The notes beneath the pieces were generated by a model, which did no database searches, was not told where the DNA came from, and worked only from the letters and a program-made list of their open reading frames with translations. Positions 24,477-31,419 of a stretch of DNA of 44,770 nucleotides are shown in pieces. Source of the stretch: Streptomyces rimosus subsp. rimosus (lineage in GTDB: Bacteria; Actinomycetota; Actinomycetes; Streptomycetales; Streptomycetaceae); contig NZ_JOCQ01000066.1 of NCBI RefSeq assembly GCF_000720725.1, positions 1-44,770 of the forward strand. Direction: 5' to 3'. Positions within the stretch are counted from its first letter, which is position 1. Every line of letters starts with the position of its first letter. The translations under genes and the position numbers were made by a program.

Positions 24477-25606
24477 GCGCCGGCCTCGCGGCAGGCGCGG
24501 TAGAAGTCCTTCCAGCCGTCGCGCTCGCGCACCACGGTCTCCAGATACTCCTGCCAGACGACCCGGTCCGCCGCCGGGTCGCGTATCACGGCACCGAGGA
24601 TGCCCGCGGCCACGTCCCCGGACCGCAGCACCCCGTCACCGAAGTGGGTGGCCAGCGCCAGCCCGTTGGTGACCACGGAGATGGCCTCGGCCGTGGACAG
24701 CGTGCCCGAAGGGGACTTGAGCTTGGTCCGTCCGTCGGTGGTGACGCCGTCGCGCAGCTCACGGAAGACCGTGACGACCCGGCGGATCTCGTCGGTACCG
24801 GCGGGCGCGGGCGGCAGGTCCAGGGAGCGGCCGATCTGCTCGACGCGCCGGGAGACGATGTCCACCTCCTCCTCGGGCGTCGCGGGCAGCGGCAGGACGA
24901 CCGTGTTGAAGCGGCGGCGCAGCGCGCTGGAGAGTTCGTTGACCCCGCGGTCGCGGTCGTTGGCCGTGGCGATCAGGTTGAAGCCACGCACCGCCTGGAC
25001 CTCCTGGCCCAACTCCGGGATGGGCAGCGTCTTTTCCGACAGGACGGTGATGAGCGTGTCCTGCACGTCGGCGGGGATGCGGGTCAGCTCTTCCACGCGC
25101 GCGGTCATGCCCTGCGCCATCGCCCGCATGACCGGGCTGGGCACCAGCGCGTCCCGGCTGGGGCCGTGCGCGAGCAGCTGCGCGTAGTTCCAGCCGTAGC
25201 GGATGGCCTCTTCCGGGGTGCCGGCCGTGCCCTGTACGAGCAGGGTCGAGTCGCCGCTGACCGCCGCCGCCAGGTGCTCGGACACCCAGGTCTTGGCCGT
25301 GCCGGGCACGCCGAGCAGCAGCAGCGCGCGGTCGGTCGCGAGGGTCGTCACCGCGACCTCGACGATCCGGCGCGGGCCCACGTACTTCGGCGTGATGAGC
25401 GTGCCGTCCGGCAGGGTGCCGCCCAGCAGATACGTCGCCACCGCCCACGGCGACAGCCGCCAGCGCTCCGGTCGCGGCCGGTCGTCGGCCGCCGCGAGCG
25501 CCTTCAGCTCCTGCGCGAACGCGTCCTCCGCATGCGGACGCAGGACCTGCGCGGAGTCATCGGCTCCGGTGCCGCCGACGCTGTCTCCGGTGTGGTTCTC
25601 GGACAT
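24473..25606 (-). CDS. MoxR-type AAA+ ATPase (YehL-like)
   Basis: 377 residues, first gene of the operon. Walker A is GVPGTAKT (99-106). The Walker B region reads ARVEELTRIPADVQDTL (169-185), with Glu-Glu where most AAA+ proteins have Asp-Glu. Sensor 1 is NLIATAN (210-216), and the arginine-finger region is ALRRRFN (228-234). The order and the LTRIPADVQDTLITVLSEK and RDRGVNELSSALRRRF segments place it in the MoxR group. It probably powers a chaperone or remodelling machine with the VWA protein. ATG at MSENHTG follows GAGGGGGAAAC; a longer frame runs into the promoter. A TTGTCAGTG element lies about 80-87 bp upstream on this strand, with CAGGGT at the -10 position. Confidence 0.93.
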   Translation of the reverse strand: MSENHTGDSVGGTGADDSAQVLRPHAEDAFAQELKALAAADDRPRPERWRLSPWAVATYLLGGTLPDGTLITPKYVGPRRIVEVAVTTLATDRALLLLGVPGTAKTWVSEHLAAAVSGDSTLLVQGTAGTPEEAIRYGWNYAQLLAHGPSRDALVPSPVMRAMAQGMTARVEELTRIPADVQDTLITVLSEKTLPIPELGQEVQAVRGFNLIATANDRDRGVNELSSALRRRFNTVVLPLPATPEEEVDIVSRRVEQIGRSLDLPPAPAGTDEIRRVVTVFRELRDGVTTDGRTKLKSPSGTLSTAEAISVVTNGLALATHFGDGVLRSGDVAAGILGAVIRDPAADRVVWQEYLETVVRERDGWKDFYRACREAGA

Positions 25607-25670
25607 GTTTCCCCCTCGTCGCAAGGTCTGCGGCCGGCACCCCGCCACTCGTCGGCCGCTTGCGTGAACA

Positions 25671-25693
25671 ACCCTGCACCACACCACTGACAA
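25671..25693 (-). promoter_or_regulatory. PafBC/RecA-NDp-like promoter of the MoxR operon
   Basis: On the minus strand TTGTCAGTG (25693-25685), 8 bp, then CAGGGT (25676-25671). As I recall, the DNA-damage promoter consensus of mycobacteria and other actinomycetes is TTGTCRGTG-N8-TAnnnT; only the first -10 base differs. It predicts a leader of about 58 nt before the MoxR ATG. Together with the plus-strand copy it forms a 14-bp inverted repeat (25682-25695 and 25729-25742). Confidence 0.65.
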
Positions 25694-25730
25694 TCACCCC
25701 GCACGGCAGCGTTTCCGCTGGTCAGGGCGA

Positions 25731-25753
25731 TTGTCAGTGGTGGCTCGTAGCGT
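25731..25753 (+). promoter_or_regulatory. PafBC/RecA-NDp-type promoter of the SWIM gene
   Basis: TTGTCAGTG (25731-25739), eight bases, then TAGCGT (25748-25753): an exact match to TTGTCRGTG-N8-TAnnnT. The ATG begins 8 bp after the -10 box, so transcription should start at or next to it and the mRNA would be leaderless. Confidence 0.78.
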
Positions 25754-25760
25754 TTGGGGC

Positions 25761-27143
25761 ATGAATCCGCAGGGGGAACGCTGGACGTCGGATCACGTGC
25801 TCGCGCTCGCGCCCGACGCACCGTCACGCAAGGCGGGGAGCAGGCTCGCGACGCCGGGCTCCTGGCCGGAGACCGGCACACGGGGCAGTGCGGTGTGGGG
25901 CCTGTGCAAGGGCAGCGGCAGCAAGCCGTACCAAACCGTCGTGGACACCGCCGGACCGGCCTTCAAGTGCAGTTGTCCGAGCCGCAAGTTCCCGTGCAAG
26001 CACGCACTGGGACTGCTGCTGATGTGGGCCGGGGAAGAAGGGGCGGTCGGCGAGGGCGAGCCTCCCGCCTGGGTGACGGAATGGCTCGGCGCCCGTCAGC
26101 AGCGCGCGGAGAAGAACGCGGCGCGCGCCGACAACGGCCGGGCAGGCGACGGTGGTTCGGGCGGTCCGTCGTCCGCCGCGAACCAGGATGCCGCCCGGCG
26201 GCGTGCCGCGCTGCGCGTACTGCGGATCGCCGCCGGGGCCACCGAGCTGGAACAGCGGCTGGAGGATCTGCTCCGCTCAGGCCTGGCTTCCGCCGACCGC
26301 ACGGGGTACGGCACCTGGGACGAGACGGCGGCCCGCATGGTGGACTCCCAGGCGCCCGGACTCGCCGCGCGTGTACGGGAGTTGGGATCGGCGGCGGCTT
26401 CCGGTCCGGACTGGCCGTCCCGGCTCCTCGCGGAGTGCTCTCTGATCCACCTCCTCGACCAGGCGTTCCTGGGCGTGGAGCGCCTGCCGCACGCCCTGGC
26501 CGCGACGGTCCGCACCCGGGTCGGCCTCACCACCGACGCGGCGGACGTGCTCGCCGGGGCGGACACCACGTCCGTCCGCGACCGCTGGCTGGTGCTCGCC
26601 CAACAGGACGCCGAGGAGGGGATGCTCACCAGCAGGCGCATATGGCTGCGCGGCGAGCGGACCGGGCGCATGGCGCTGCACCTCTCCTTCGGCGGGCGGG
26701 ACCGGCCGCTGGACCTCTCACTGCCCAGAGGCCTCGCCCTGGACGCCGACCTCGCCTACTACCCGGGCGCCAGCCCGCTGCGCGTCGTCCTGGGCACGCG
26801 GCACGCCGATCCGGCCCCGGTCAGTGGGCCGCCGCCGGGCGGCGGCACCGACGCCGCACTCGCCGCGTACGGACACGCGCTGCGCGACGACCCCTGGCTC
26901 GACGCCTGGCCGGTGGTCCTGACCGATGTCGTACCGATACCGGGGCGCGACGGGGAGCCCTGGCAACTGGCCGACGCCGACGGGGAGTCGGCCCTGCCCG
27001 TGGACCCGCGCTGTACGGAGCGGGCGGGTCTGTGGGGCCTGGCCGCGATATCCGGCGGCGAGCCGGTCACGGTCTTCGGCGAATGCGGCCACCGCGGCTT
27101 CGTACCCCTGACCACCTGGGATCCGGAACCGGTCGCGCTGTGA
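25761..27143 (+). CDS. SWIM zinc-finger protein (YehQ-like)
   Basis: 460 residues. A complete SWIM zinc finger CxC-x6-CxH lies at C70, C72, C79 and H81 (FKCSCPSRKFPCKHALGL), typically a nucleic-acid- or protein-binding module. The rest has no motif I can name: an acidic/Ala-rich linker (about 95-150), a helical middle (VLRIAAGATELEQRLEDLLRSGL, SLIHLLDQAFLGVERLP), and a C-terminal half of mixed strands (RIWLRGERTGRMALHLSFGG, LAYYPGASPLRVVLG). ATG MNPQGERW is favoured because it coincides with the predicted transcription start; an upstream GTG would lie inside the -35 box. No ribosome-binding site is present, as expected for a leaderless gene. Diverges from the MoxR operon; followed by DUF5691. 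Confidence 0.9.
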   Translation: MNPQGERWTSDHVLALAPDAPSRKAGSRLATPGSWPETGTRGSAVWGLCKGSGSKPYQTVVDTAGPAFKCSCPSRKFPCKHALGLLLMWAGEEGAVGEGEPPAWVTEWLGARQQRAEKNAARADNGRAGDGGSGGPSSAANQDAARRRAALRVLRIAAGATELEQRLEDLLRSGLASADRTGYGTWDETAARMVDSQAPGLAARVRELGSAAASGPDWPSRLLAECSLIHLLDQAFLGVERLPHALAATVRTRVGLTTDAADVLAGADTTSVRDRWLVLAQQDAEEGMLTSRRIWLRGERTGRMALHLSFGGRDRPLDLSLPRGLALDADLAYYPGASPLRVVLGTRHADPAPVSGPPPGGGTDAALAAYGHALRDDPWLDAWPVVLTDVVPIPGRDGEPWQLADADGESALPVDPRCTERAGLWGLAAISGGEPVTVFGECGHRGFVPLTTWDPEPVAL

Positions 27144-27180
27144 CCCCGGCGGCCACAGCGCCGCCACCCGACACATCCCA

Positions 27181-27281
27181 GCCATCCCATGCCACAGCCA
27201 TCCCATGCCACAGCCACCCGATGCCCCGGCCGCAACCGGCCCTCAGCCACCGCCACCGGCACCGGCACCGGCACCGGCACC
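27181..27281. repeat. 16-bp and 6-bp tandem repeats between SWIM and DUF5691 genes
   Basis: GCCATCCCATGCCACA occurs at 27181-27196 and 27197-27212, with a degenerate third copy at 27213-27228. (CACCGG)n covers 27254-27281, followed by CACCCACCA-type words to about 27340. Confidence 0.85.
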
Positions 27282-27357
27282 ACCAATACCCACCAACACC
27301 CACCGCCCACCACCCGCCACACCACCCACCCGTCCGATCACAGCCCGGGGGACAACC

Positions 27358-29160
27358 ATGATCGACGAAACCACCGCCTCCGCCACCTGGGACGACCTGG
27401 TGAGCGCGGCTCTGCTCGGGACGGAACGCCGTACGCCGCTGGTCACCGGCCGTGCGGACCGGAGCGCCGCGGGGGCGCTGCTGGACGCGGCCGCCGTGAG
27501 CACGGTCCGACGCCGGGCCGCGCTGCGCCCCGCACCCGCCCGGGAGCGCCCCGTACCGGCCCCGTCCGACCCGCGCCCGCCGTTGCCGCCGGCCGCGCGG
27601 CGCAGACTCGGCCTGTTGCTGGCCGACCGTAACGGCACCAGCGGCGGGCACCGCCGCGGCACGGCACCCGATCTGACCGAGCTGCTTCCGCAGTGGCTCA
27701 CCGCCGCCACCGAGTACGGCTACCGCGCCCCCGAGGCACTGCTTCCCGCGCTGCTCGACGCGGCTCGCGCGCGCACGGATCTGCGCGCCGCGGCCCTCGG
27801 CTTCGCCGGCCCGCGGGCGCTGTGGCTGGCCCGGCTGAACGACGAGTGGAAGTTCGCGCTGCGCGGCGTCGGGAGCACGGCCGCGCTGCCCGGACCCGAC
27901 GATCCGGAGGCCGTACGCGCCTTGTGGGAGGAGGGTCTGTTCGCGGAGCGGGTCTCCCTGCTCGCGTCGCTGCGCCGCCGCGATCCGGCGGCCGGTCGGG
28001 CCCTGCTGGCCGGCACCTGGAGTACGGAGCGGGCCGAGGACCGGCTGATGTTCCTCGACTCGCTGCGCGAGGGCCTGACGGTGGCCGACGAGCCGTTCCT
28101 GGAGCAGGCGCTGTCCGACCGCAGCCGTAACGTCCGGGGCACCGCCGCCGAGTTGCTGTCGGCCCTGCCCGGCACCGCGCTCGCCGGGCGCATGGCGGAC
28201 CGCGCCCGGGCCTGCGTCGAACTGGTGCGCATCGAGGACGGTGCGAGCACCTTCGCCGATGCTGGGCACACCTCCGGCAAGGCCGGTGAGGACGCCTGGA
28301 CTCTCGTGGTCGAAGCGCCGCATGAATGTGACGCGGCGATGCAGCGCGACGGAGTGGTCCTCCGGCCGCCGACCGGGCGCGGCCGGCGTGCCTGGTGGCT
28401 GAGCCAGCTGCTGGAAGCCGCGCCGCTGGACTGCTGGAGCCGGTGGCTGGGCGGCCGGGAGCCCGCGGCGATCGTGGCTCTGCCGGTGGCCGACGGGTGG
28501 CGTACCGAGCTGCACGACGCCTGGTGCCGCGCCGCTGTCCGCCAGCGGGACGTCATCTGGACGCGGGCCCTGCTCGGGGCTCCGGGCGCCGCCCAGCCGG
28601 GCACAGGTACGTACGGGACCGGCCCGGCCGCGCCGCAGACCGTCGGCCCGGCGGCCAACCCCGCCACGACCACGGCCACCACCGCGACCGGCTCCACGAC
28701 CGGCACCGCCTCGGCGAGCGGTGCCTCGGCGAGCGGCGCCGCCCCGGACAACCCGGCCGGTTCGTCCCGCGACCTGGCGCGGCTGCTGACGGTGCTGCCC
28801 GAGGACGAACGTGCGCGATGGGTCGCGGATTTCATAGCGGCCCACGGCCTGTCCGACGCGTTCCGGATGCTCGGGGTGTGCGCGGTGCCGTGGTCCGAGC
28901 CGCTGGGGCGGGCGGTGGTCGACGCGCTGGACATCGCCCGGGACGCGGGCAGTTATCCGTGGAGCTTCAGCGGCGTGATGGGCCTGGCCGAACGGTGCCT
29001 GGACCCGGCGGCGGCGGACCGGCTCGACATGCTCACTGCGACCCCGGACGAGCCCGCCGACGGCTCGCCGGGAGCGGTCGGCTACTGGTCCGAGGCGTTC
29101 CAGCGGCTGGTGGGCACGCTACGGCTGCGCGCCACGATGCGGGCGGAGCTGGCCCCATGA
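27358..29160 (+). CDS. DUF5691 family protein
   Basis: 600 residues, 214 bp past the SWIM gene on the same strand. The N-terminus (WDDLVSAALLGTERRTPL) and the helical, Leu/Ala/Arg-rich repeats that follow (LLPQWLTAATEYGYRAPEALLPALLDAARA, LLASLRRRDPAAGRALLAGTW, DRLMFLDSLREGL, DRSRNVRGTAAELLSALPGT) look like a HEAT-type scaffold and fit DUF5691. Residues about 415-465 are a disordered Ala/Thr/Gly/Ser insert. The C-terminal part has LARLLTVLPEDERARWVADFIAAHGL and PWSFSGVMGLAERCLD. Cytoplasmic, no catalytic motif seen. GGGGGAC precedes the ATG. Probably works with the SWIM, MoxR and VWA proteins, as these families recur together; its exact role is unknown. Confidence 0.87.
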   Translation: MIDETTASATWDDLVSAALLGTERRTPLVTGRADRSAAGALLDAAAVSTVRRRAALRPAPARERPVPAPSDPRPPLPPAARRRLGLLLADRNGTSGGHRRGTAPDLTELLPQWLTAATEYGYRAPEALLPALLDAARARTDLRAAALGFAGPRALWLARLNDEWKFALRGVGSTAALPGPDDPEAVRALWEEGLFAERVSLLASLRRRDPAAGRALLAGTWSTERAEDRLMFLDSLREGLTVADEPFLEQALSDRSRNVRGTAAELLSALPGTALAGRMADRARACVELVRIEDGASTFADAGHTSGKAGEDAWTLVVEAPHECDAAMQRDGVVLRPPTGRGRRAWWLSQLLEAAPLDCWSRWLGGREPAAIVALPVADGWRTELHDAWCRAAVRQRDVIWTRALLGAPGAAQPGTGTYGTGPAAPQTVGPAANPATTTATTATGSTTGTASASGASASGAAPDNPAGSSRDLARLLTVLPEDERARWVADFIAAHGLSDAFRMLGVCAVPWSEPLGRAVVDALDIARDAGSYPWSFSGVMGLAERCLDPAAADRLDMLTATPDEPADGSPGAVGYWSEAFQRLVGTLRLRATMRAELAP

Positions 29161-29161
29161 G

Positions 29162-29236
29162 CCGCACCACCGCGAACCGCATCGCCGCGAACCGCACCAC
29201 CGCGAGCCGCACCGCCATGAACCGCACCGCCGCCGC
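29162..29236. repeat. 15-bp tandem repeat, five copies, directly after DUF5691
   Basis: CCGCACCACCGCGAA and close variants at 29162, 29177, 29192, 29207 and 29222, starting one base past the stop codon. An ATG overlapping the stop codon opens a frame of NRTTA-like repeats, but it runs antisense across icmB and is probably not a gene. Confidence 0.85.
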
Positions 29237-29271
29237 GCCGGTGGTGTGCCGCATCGCCTTGCCGGTGGTGA

Positions 29272-29291
29272 GCCGCCCGGCCCGGGGCGGC
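29272..29291. terminator. Weak hairpin between DUF5691 and icmB
   Basis: GCCGCCC (29272-29278) pairs with GGGCGGC (29285-29291), 6-nt loop, between convergent genes. Confidence 0.4.
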
Positions 29292-29324
29292 CCACTCGGG
29301 GTGTCTGCGCGGAGCCTCGCGCCC

Positions 29325-29735
29325 TCAGGCCGCCAGCTGCCGCACGTTGGCCCGGACCCACTCCACGATCGACGTGGTGGTGGCCCCGGGCGTGAAGATC
29401 TCCGCGACACCCAGCTCCTTGAGGGGCGGGATGTCCGCTTCCGGGATGATGCCACCGCCGAAGACCTTGATGTCCGCCGCGTCGCGCTCCTTGAGCAGCT
29501 CTATGACCTTCGCGAAGAGCGTGTTGTGCGCCCCGGAGAGGATGGACAGCCCGATCGCGTCGGCGTCCTCCTGGATCGCGGTGTCCACGACCTGCTCCGG
29601 TGTCTGGTGCAGCCCCGTGTAGATGACCTCCATGCCGGCGTCGCGCAGCGCCCGCGCGATGACCTTGGCCCCCCGGTCGTGCCCGTCGAGCCCCGGCTTG
29701 GCCACCACCACGCGGATCGGACCCTGCACACCCAT
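29325..29735 (-). CDS. icmB: B12-binding mutase small subunit, isobutyryl-CoA mutase type
   Basis: 136 residues, all a cobalamin-binding Rossmann domain. The base-off motif D17-x-H19-x-x-G22 (PGLDGHDRGAKVIARAL) is intact, followed by SILSGAHNTLF and VFGGGIIPEADI, the other two cobalamin loops. The length and sequence fit the small subunit of isobutyryl-CoA mutase, which interconverts isobutyryl-CoA and n-butyryl-CoA together with a separate large subunit. No large subunit lies in the window, so the partner must be encoded elsewhere. ATG follows GGGAGGCAGTG. It could instead serve another B12 mutase with a split domain, so the symbol is a best match. Confidence 0.88.
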   Translation of the reverse strand: MGVQGPIRVVVAKPGLDGHDRGAKVIARALRDAGMEVIYTGLHQTPEQVVDTAIQEDADAIGLSILSGAHNTLFAKVIELLKERDAADIKVFGGGIIPEADIPPLKELGVAEIFTPGATTTSIVEWVRANVRQLAA

Positions 29736-30060
29736 CACTGCCTCCCAGCCCTGCACGGCACGACTCGGCACCTGTACGGAACAGGGCCGCCGACCGACAA
29801 CCGATGTGCGGCCGCGTCGGCCGCCCCAAGCGTGAACGAACGTTATCGCCAGCATCCCGTACCCGGCCGTTTCGTAACACTGAGGGAGGGGGAAATCACA
29901 CATTGGGACACGTTCGCTACGCGTTGCGTTCCGCGACATTCCACGCGGCGGGACCGGCGCACGGGGAGCCGCAGTGAGGTCGCCGTACCTCCGCGCCGTC
30001 AGCCGCACGGCACGGAGGTCCGGCTCCTGAACGCTTCCGTCTTCGTATCCGTACGGCCAA
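29736..30060. other. Region upstream of icmB
   Basis: No gene I would defend. It contains a TTGTCGGTC on the minus strand (29800-29792), without a matching -10, an AACGAACGTT word near 29835 and a G-rich GAGGGAGGGGG near 29880. The icmB promoter should be here but is not obvious. Confidence 0.4.
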
Positions 30061-30106
30061 GCAGCAGCTCGTTCACATACTTGGCAGCAGCTCGTTCACG
30101 TACTTG
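30061..30106. repeat. 23-bp tandem direct repeat upstream of the lipase gene
   Basis: GCAGCAGCTCGTTCACATACTTG (30061-30083) is followed at once by a copy at 30084-30106 with one change (A to G at the 17th base). It is about 80 bp before the lipase start, where paired operator sites could lie. Confidence 0.85.
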
Positions 30107-30184
30107 TACGTTGCCGGAAACGGCTGCCCATGAGGGCATACGGGGGTCAGAGTCGTCTCCCGCGTGCCATTCGGGAGGTCGGCC

Positions 30185-31102
30185 ATGAAGGCCCTGCCCT
30201 TTCTCTGCTGTCTGGCCCGCCCCTCCGCGCTGCTGCGCGCGACGGTAGTGGAGCTGGCGATCCTCGTCGGACACCTTCTGCTGTACCCGACCGGCATCCA
30301 CCAGGAACAGCCCAGAGCTCTCCCCGGCACACCCGCCGGCCCGGCCCCCGAGGACGACACCGACGCCACCGGCAGCTCCATCGGCTCCGGCTTCGGTGGC
30401 GCCCCCCGCGCCGCCACCGGTACGGTCCCCGCCGCCCGGACGGCGCTGCTGCCCACCGAGGGCCGTGCCCACCCCCCGGTGCTCCTGCTGCACGGCTTCA
30501 TCGACAACCGCTCCGTCTTCGTGCTGCTGCGCCGCTCGCTGCTCCGGCACGGCTGGCGCCATGTGGAAGCCCTCAACTACTCGCCGCTCACCTGCGACCT
30601 GCGCAAGGCCGCGGAACTCCTCGGCCGCCACGTCGAGCAGGTCTGCGAGCGCACCGGCCACAGCCGTGTCGATCTGGTGGGCCACAGCCTCGGCGGCCTG
30701 ATCGCCCGCTACTACGCGCAGCGCCTGGGCGGCGACCTCCGGGTACGCACTCTGGTCACCCTGGGCACCCCGCACGGCGGCACCCGGGTGGCGCCTTTGA
30801 TGTCGGCCCATCCGCTGGTCCGGCAGATGCGGCCGCATTCCGACGTGATCGTGGAGTTGGCACGGCCCGCCCCGAATTGCCGTACGCATTTCGTCAGCTT
30901 CTGGAGCGACTTGGACCAGCTGATGGTCCCGGTGGAGACCGCGCGAATCGACCACCGGGATTTGGTCACCCGCAGCGTGCGGGTATCCGGCGTGGGACAT
31001 CTCGCCCTCCCGGTCAACGGTGCGGTGGCGGCCGGAATACGGGAAGCGCTCAGTACCGAGGAGGACGCGGAAGGCAGCATGAGCACCACGTCCGTGGCCT
31101 GA
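30185..31102 (+). CDS. Lipase/esterase of the alpha/beta-hydrolase fold
   Basis: 305 residues. A hydrophobic N-terminus (about 12-35, LLRATVVELAILVGHLLLYP) is probably a signal anchor, followed by a Pro/Gly/Ala linker. The hydrolase domain starts near 95: oxyanion region LLHGF (101-105), nucleophile elbow GHSLG (166-170, Ser168), TLGTPHGGT, acid in FWSDLDQLMVP (Asp242 or Asp244) and catalytic His272 in GVGHLALP. This is the order seen in triacylglycerol lipases of the LipA/EstA kind. ATG was chosen for GGGAGG six bases upstream. It probably acts at the outer face of the membrane. The substrate cannot be read from sequence. Confidence 0.88.
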   Translation: MKALPFLCCLARPSALLRATVVELAILVGHLLLYPTGIHQEQPRALPGTPAGPAPEDDTDATGSSIGSGFGGAPRAATGTVPAARTALLPTEGRAHPPVLLLHGFIDNRSVFVLLRRSLLRHGWRHVEALNYSPLTCDLRKAAELLGRHVEQVCERTGHSRVDLVGHSLGGLIARYYAQRLGGDLRVRTLVTLGTPHGGTRVAPLMSAHPLVRQMRPHSDVIVELARPAPNCRTHFVSFWSDLDQLMVPVETARIDHRDLVTRSVRVSGVGHLALPVNGAVAAGIREALSTEEDAEGSMSTTSVA

Positions 31103-31347
31103 CCCACCTGCTCCGAGGCGCACCCGAGCTGCACCCGTGCAGCACCCGGGCGGCTTCCGGGCGGCTTCGGAGCAGCTTCCGCGCGGGCACTTTCCAAGGT
31201 CGCGCGCGCCCTTTCGTTCTCCGCGCGCGCACCGGCGCACCCCGCGCCGCCTCGAACGCCCTTCGAACGCGGCGCCAAGAACGCGCATACTGTCCGCCGA
31301 AAGGCGGCCAAATGCCCGTTGTCGAGAAGCCCGAAACCTGCCGAAGA
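31103..31347. other. Gap between lipase and M23 peptidase genes
   Basis: Begins with CACCCGAGCTGCACCCGTGCAGCACCCGGG-like words with weak hairpin potential; the rest is unremarkable. I looked for a c-di-AMP riboswitch here and found none of its conserved blocks. Confidence 0.4.
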
Positions 31348-31377
31348 TTGTCGCCGTCACGTACTGCCGGGTACAGT
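31348..31377 (+). promoter_or_regulatory. Candidate housekeeping promoter of the M23 peptidase gene
   Basis: TTGTCG (31348-31353), 18-bp spacer, TACAGT (31372-31377), giving a short leader of about 35 nt before the start. Confidence 0.5.
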
Positions 31378-31419
31378 CGCCGCTAATTCTCCTGCTGCCG
31401 AGGCGAAAGAGAAGTGGTG

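Noticed and set aside
27144..29236. Tandem repeats as a CRISPR array
   Set aside because: Units abut directly without unique spacers and no cas-like gene is near.
29792..29800. TTGTCGGTC upstream of icmB
   Set aside because: The last base of the core differs and no TAnnnT lies at the right spacing.
29157..30188. Open frame starting with an ATG overlapping the DUF5691 stop codon
   Set aside because: Coupled start looks tempting, but it translates a 15-bp tandem repeat and then runs antisense across icmB.
31103..31419. Riboswitch upstream of the M23 peptidase gene
   Set aside because: Other Streptomyces wall hydrolases have c-di-AMP riboswitches, but none of the conserved blocks is present here.
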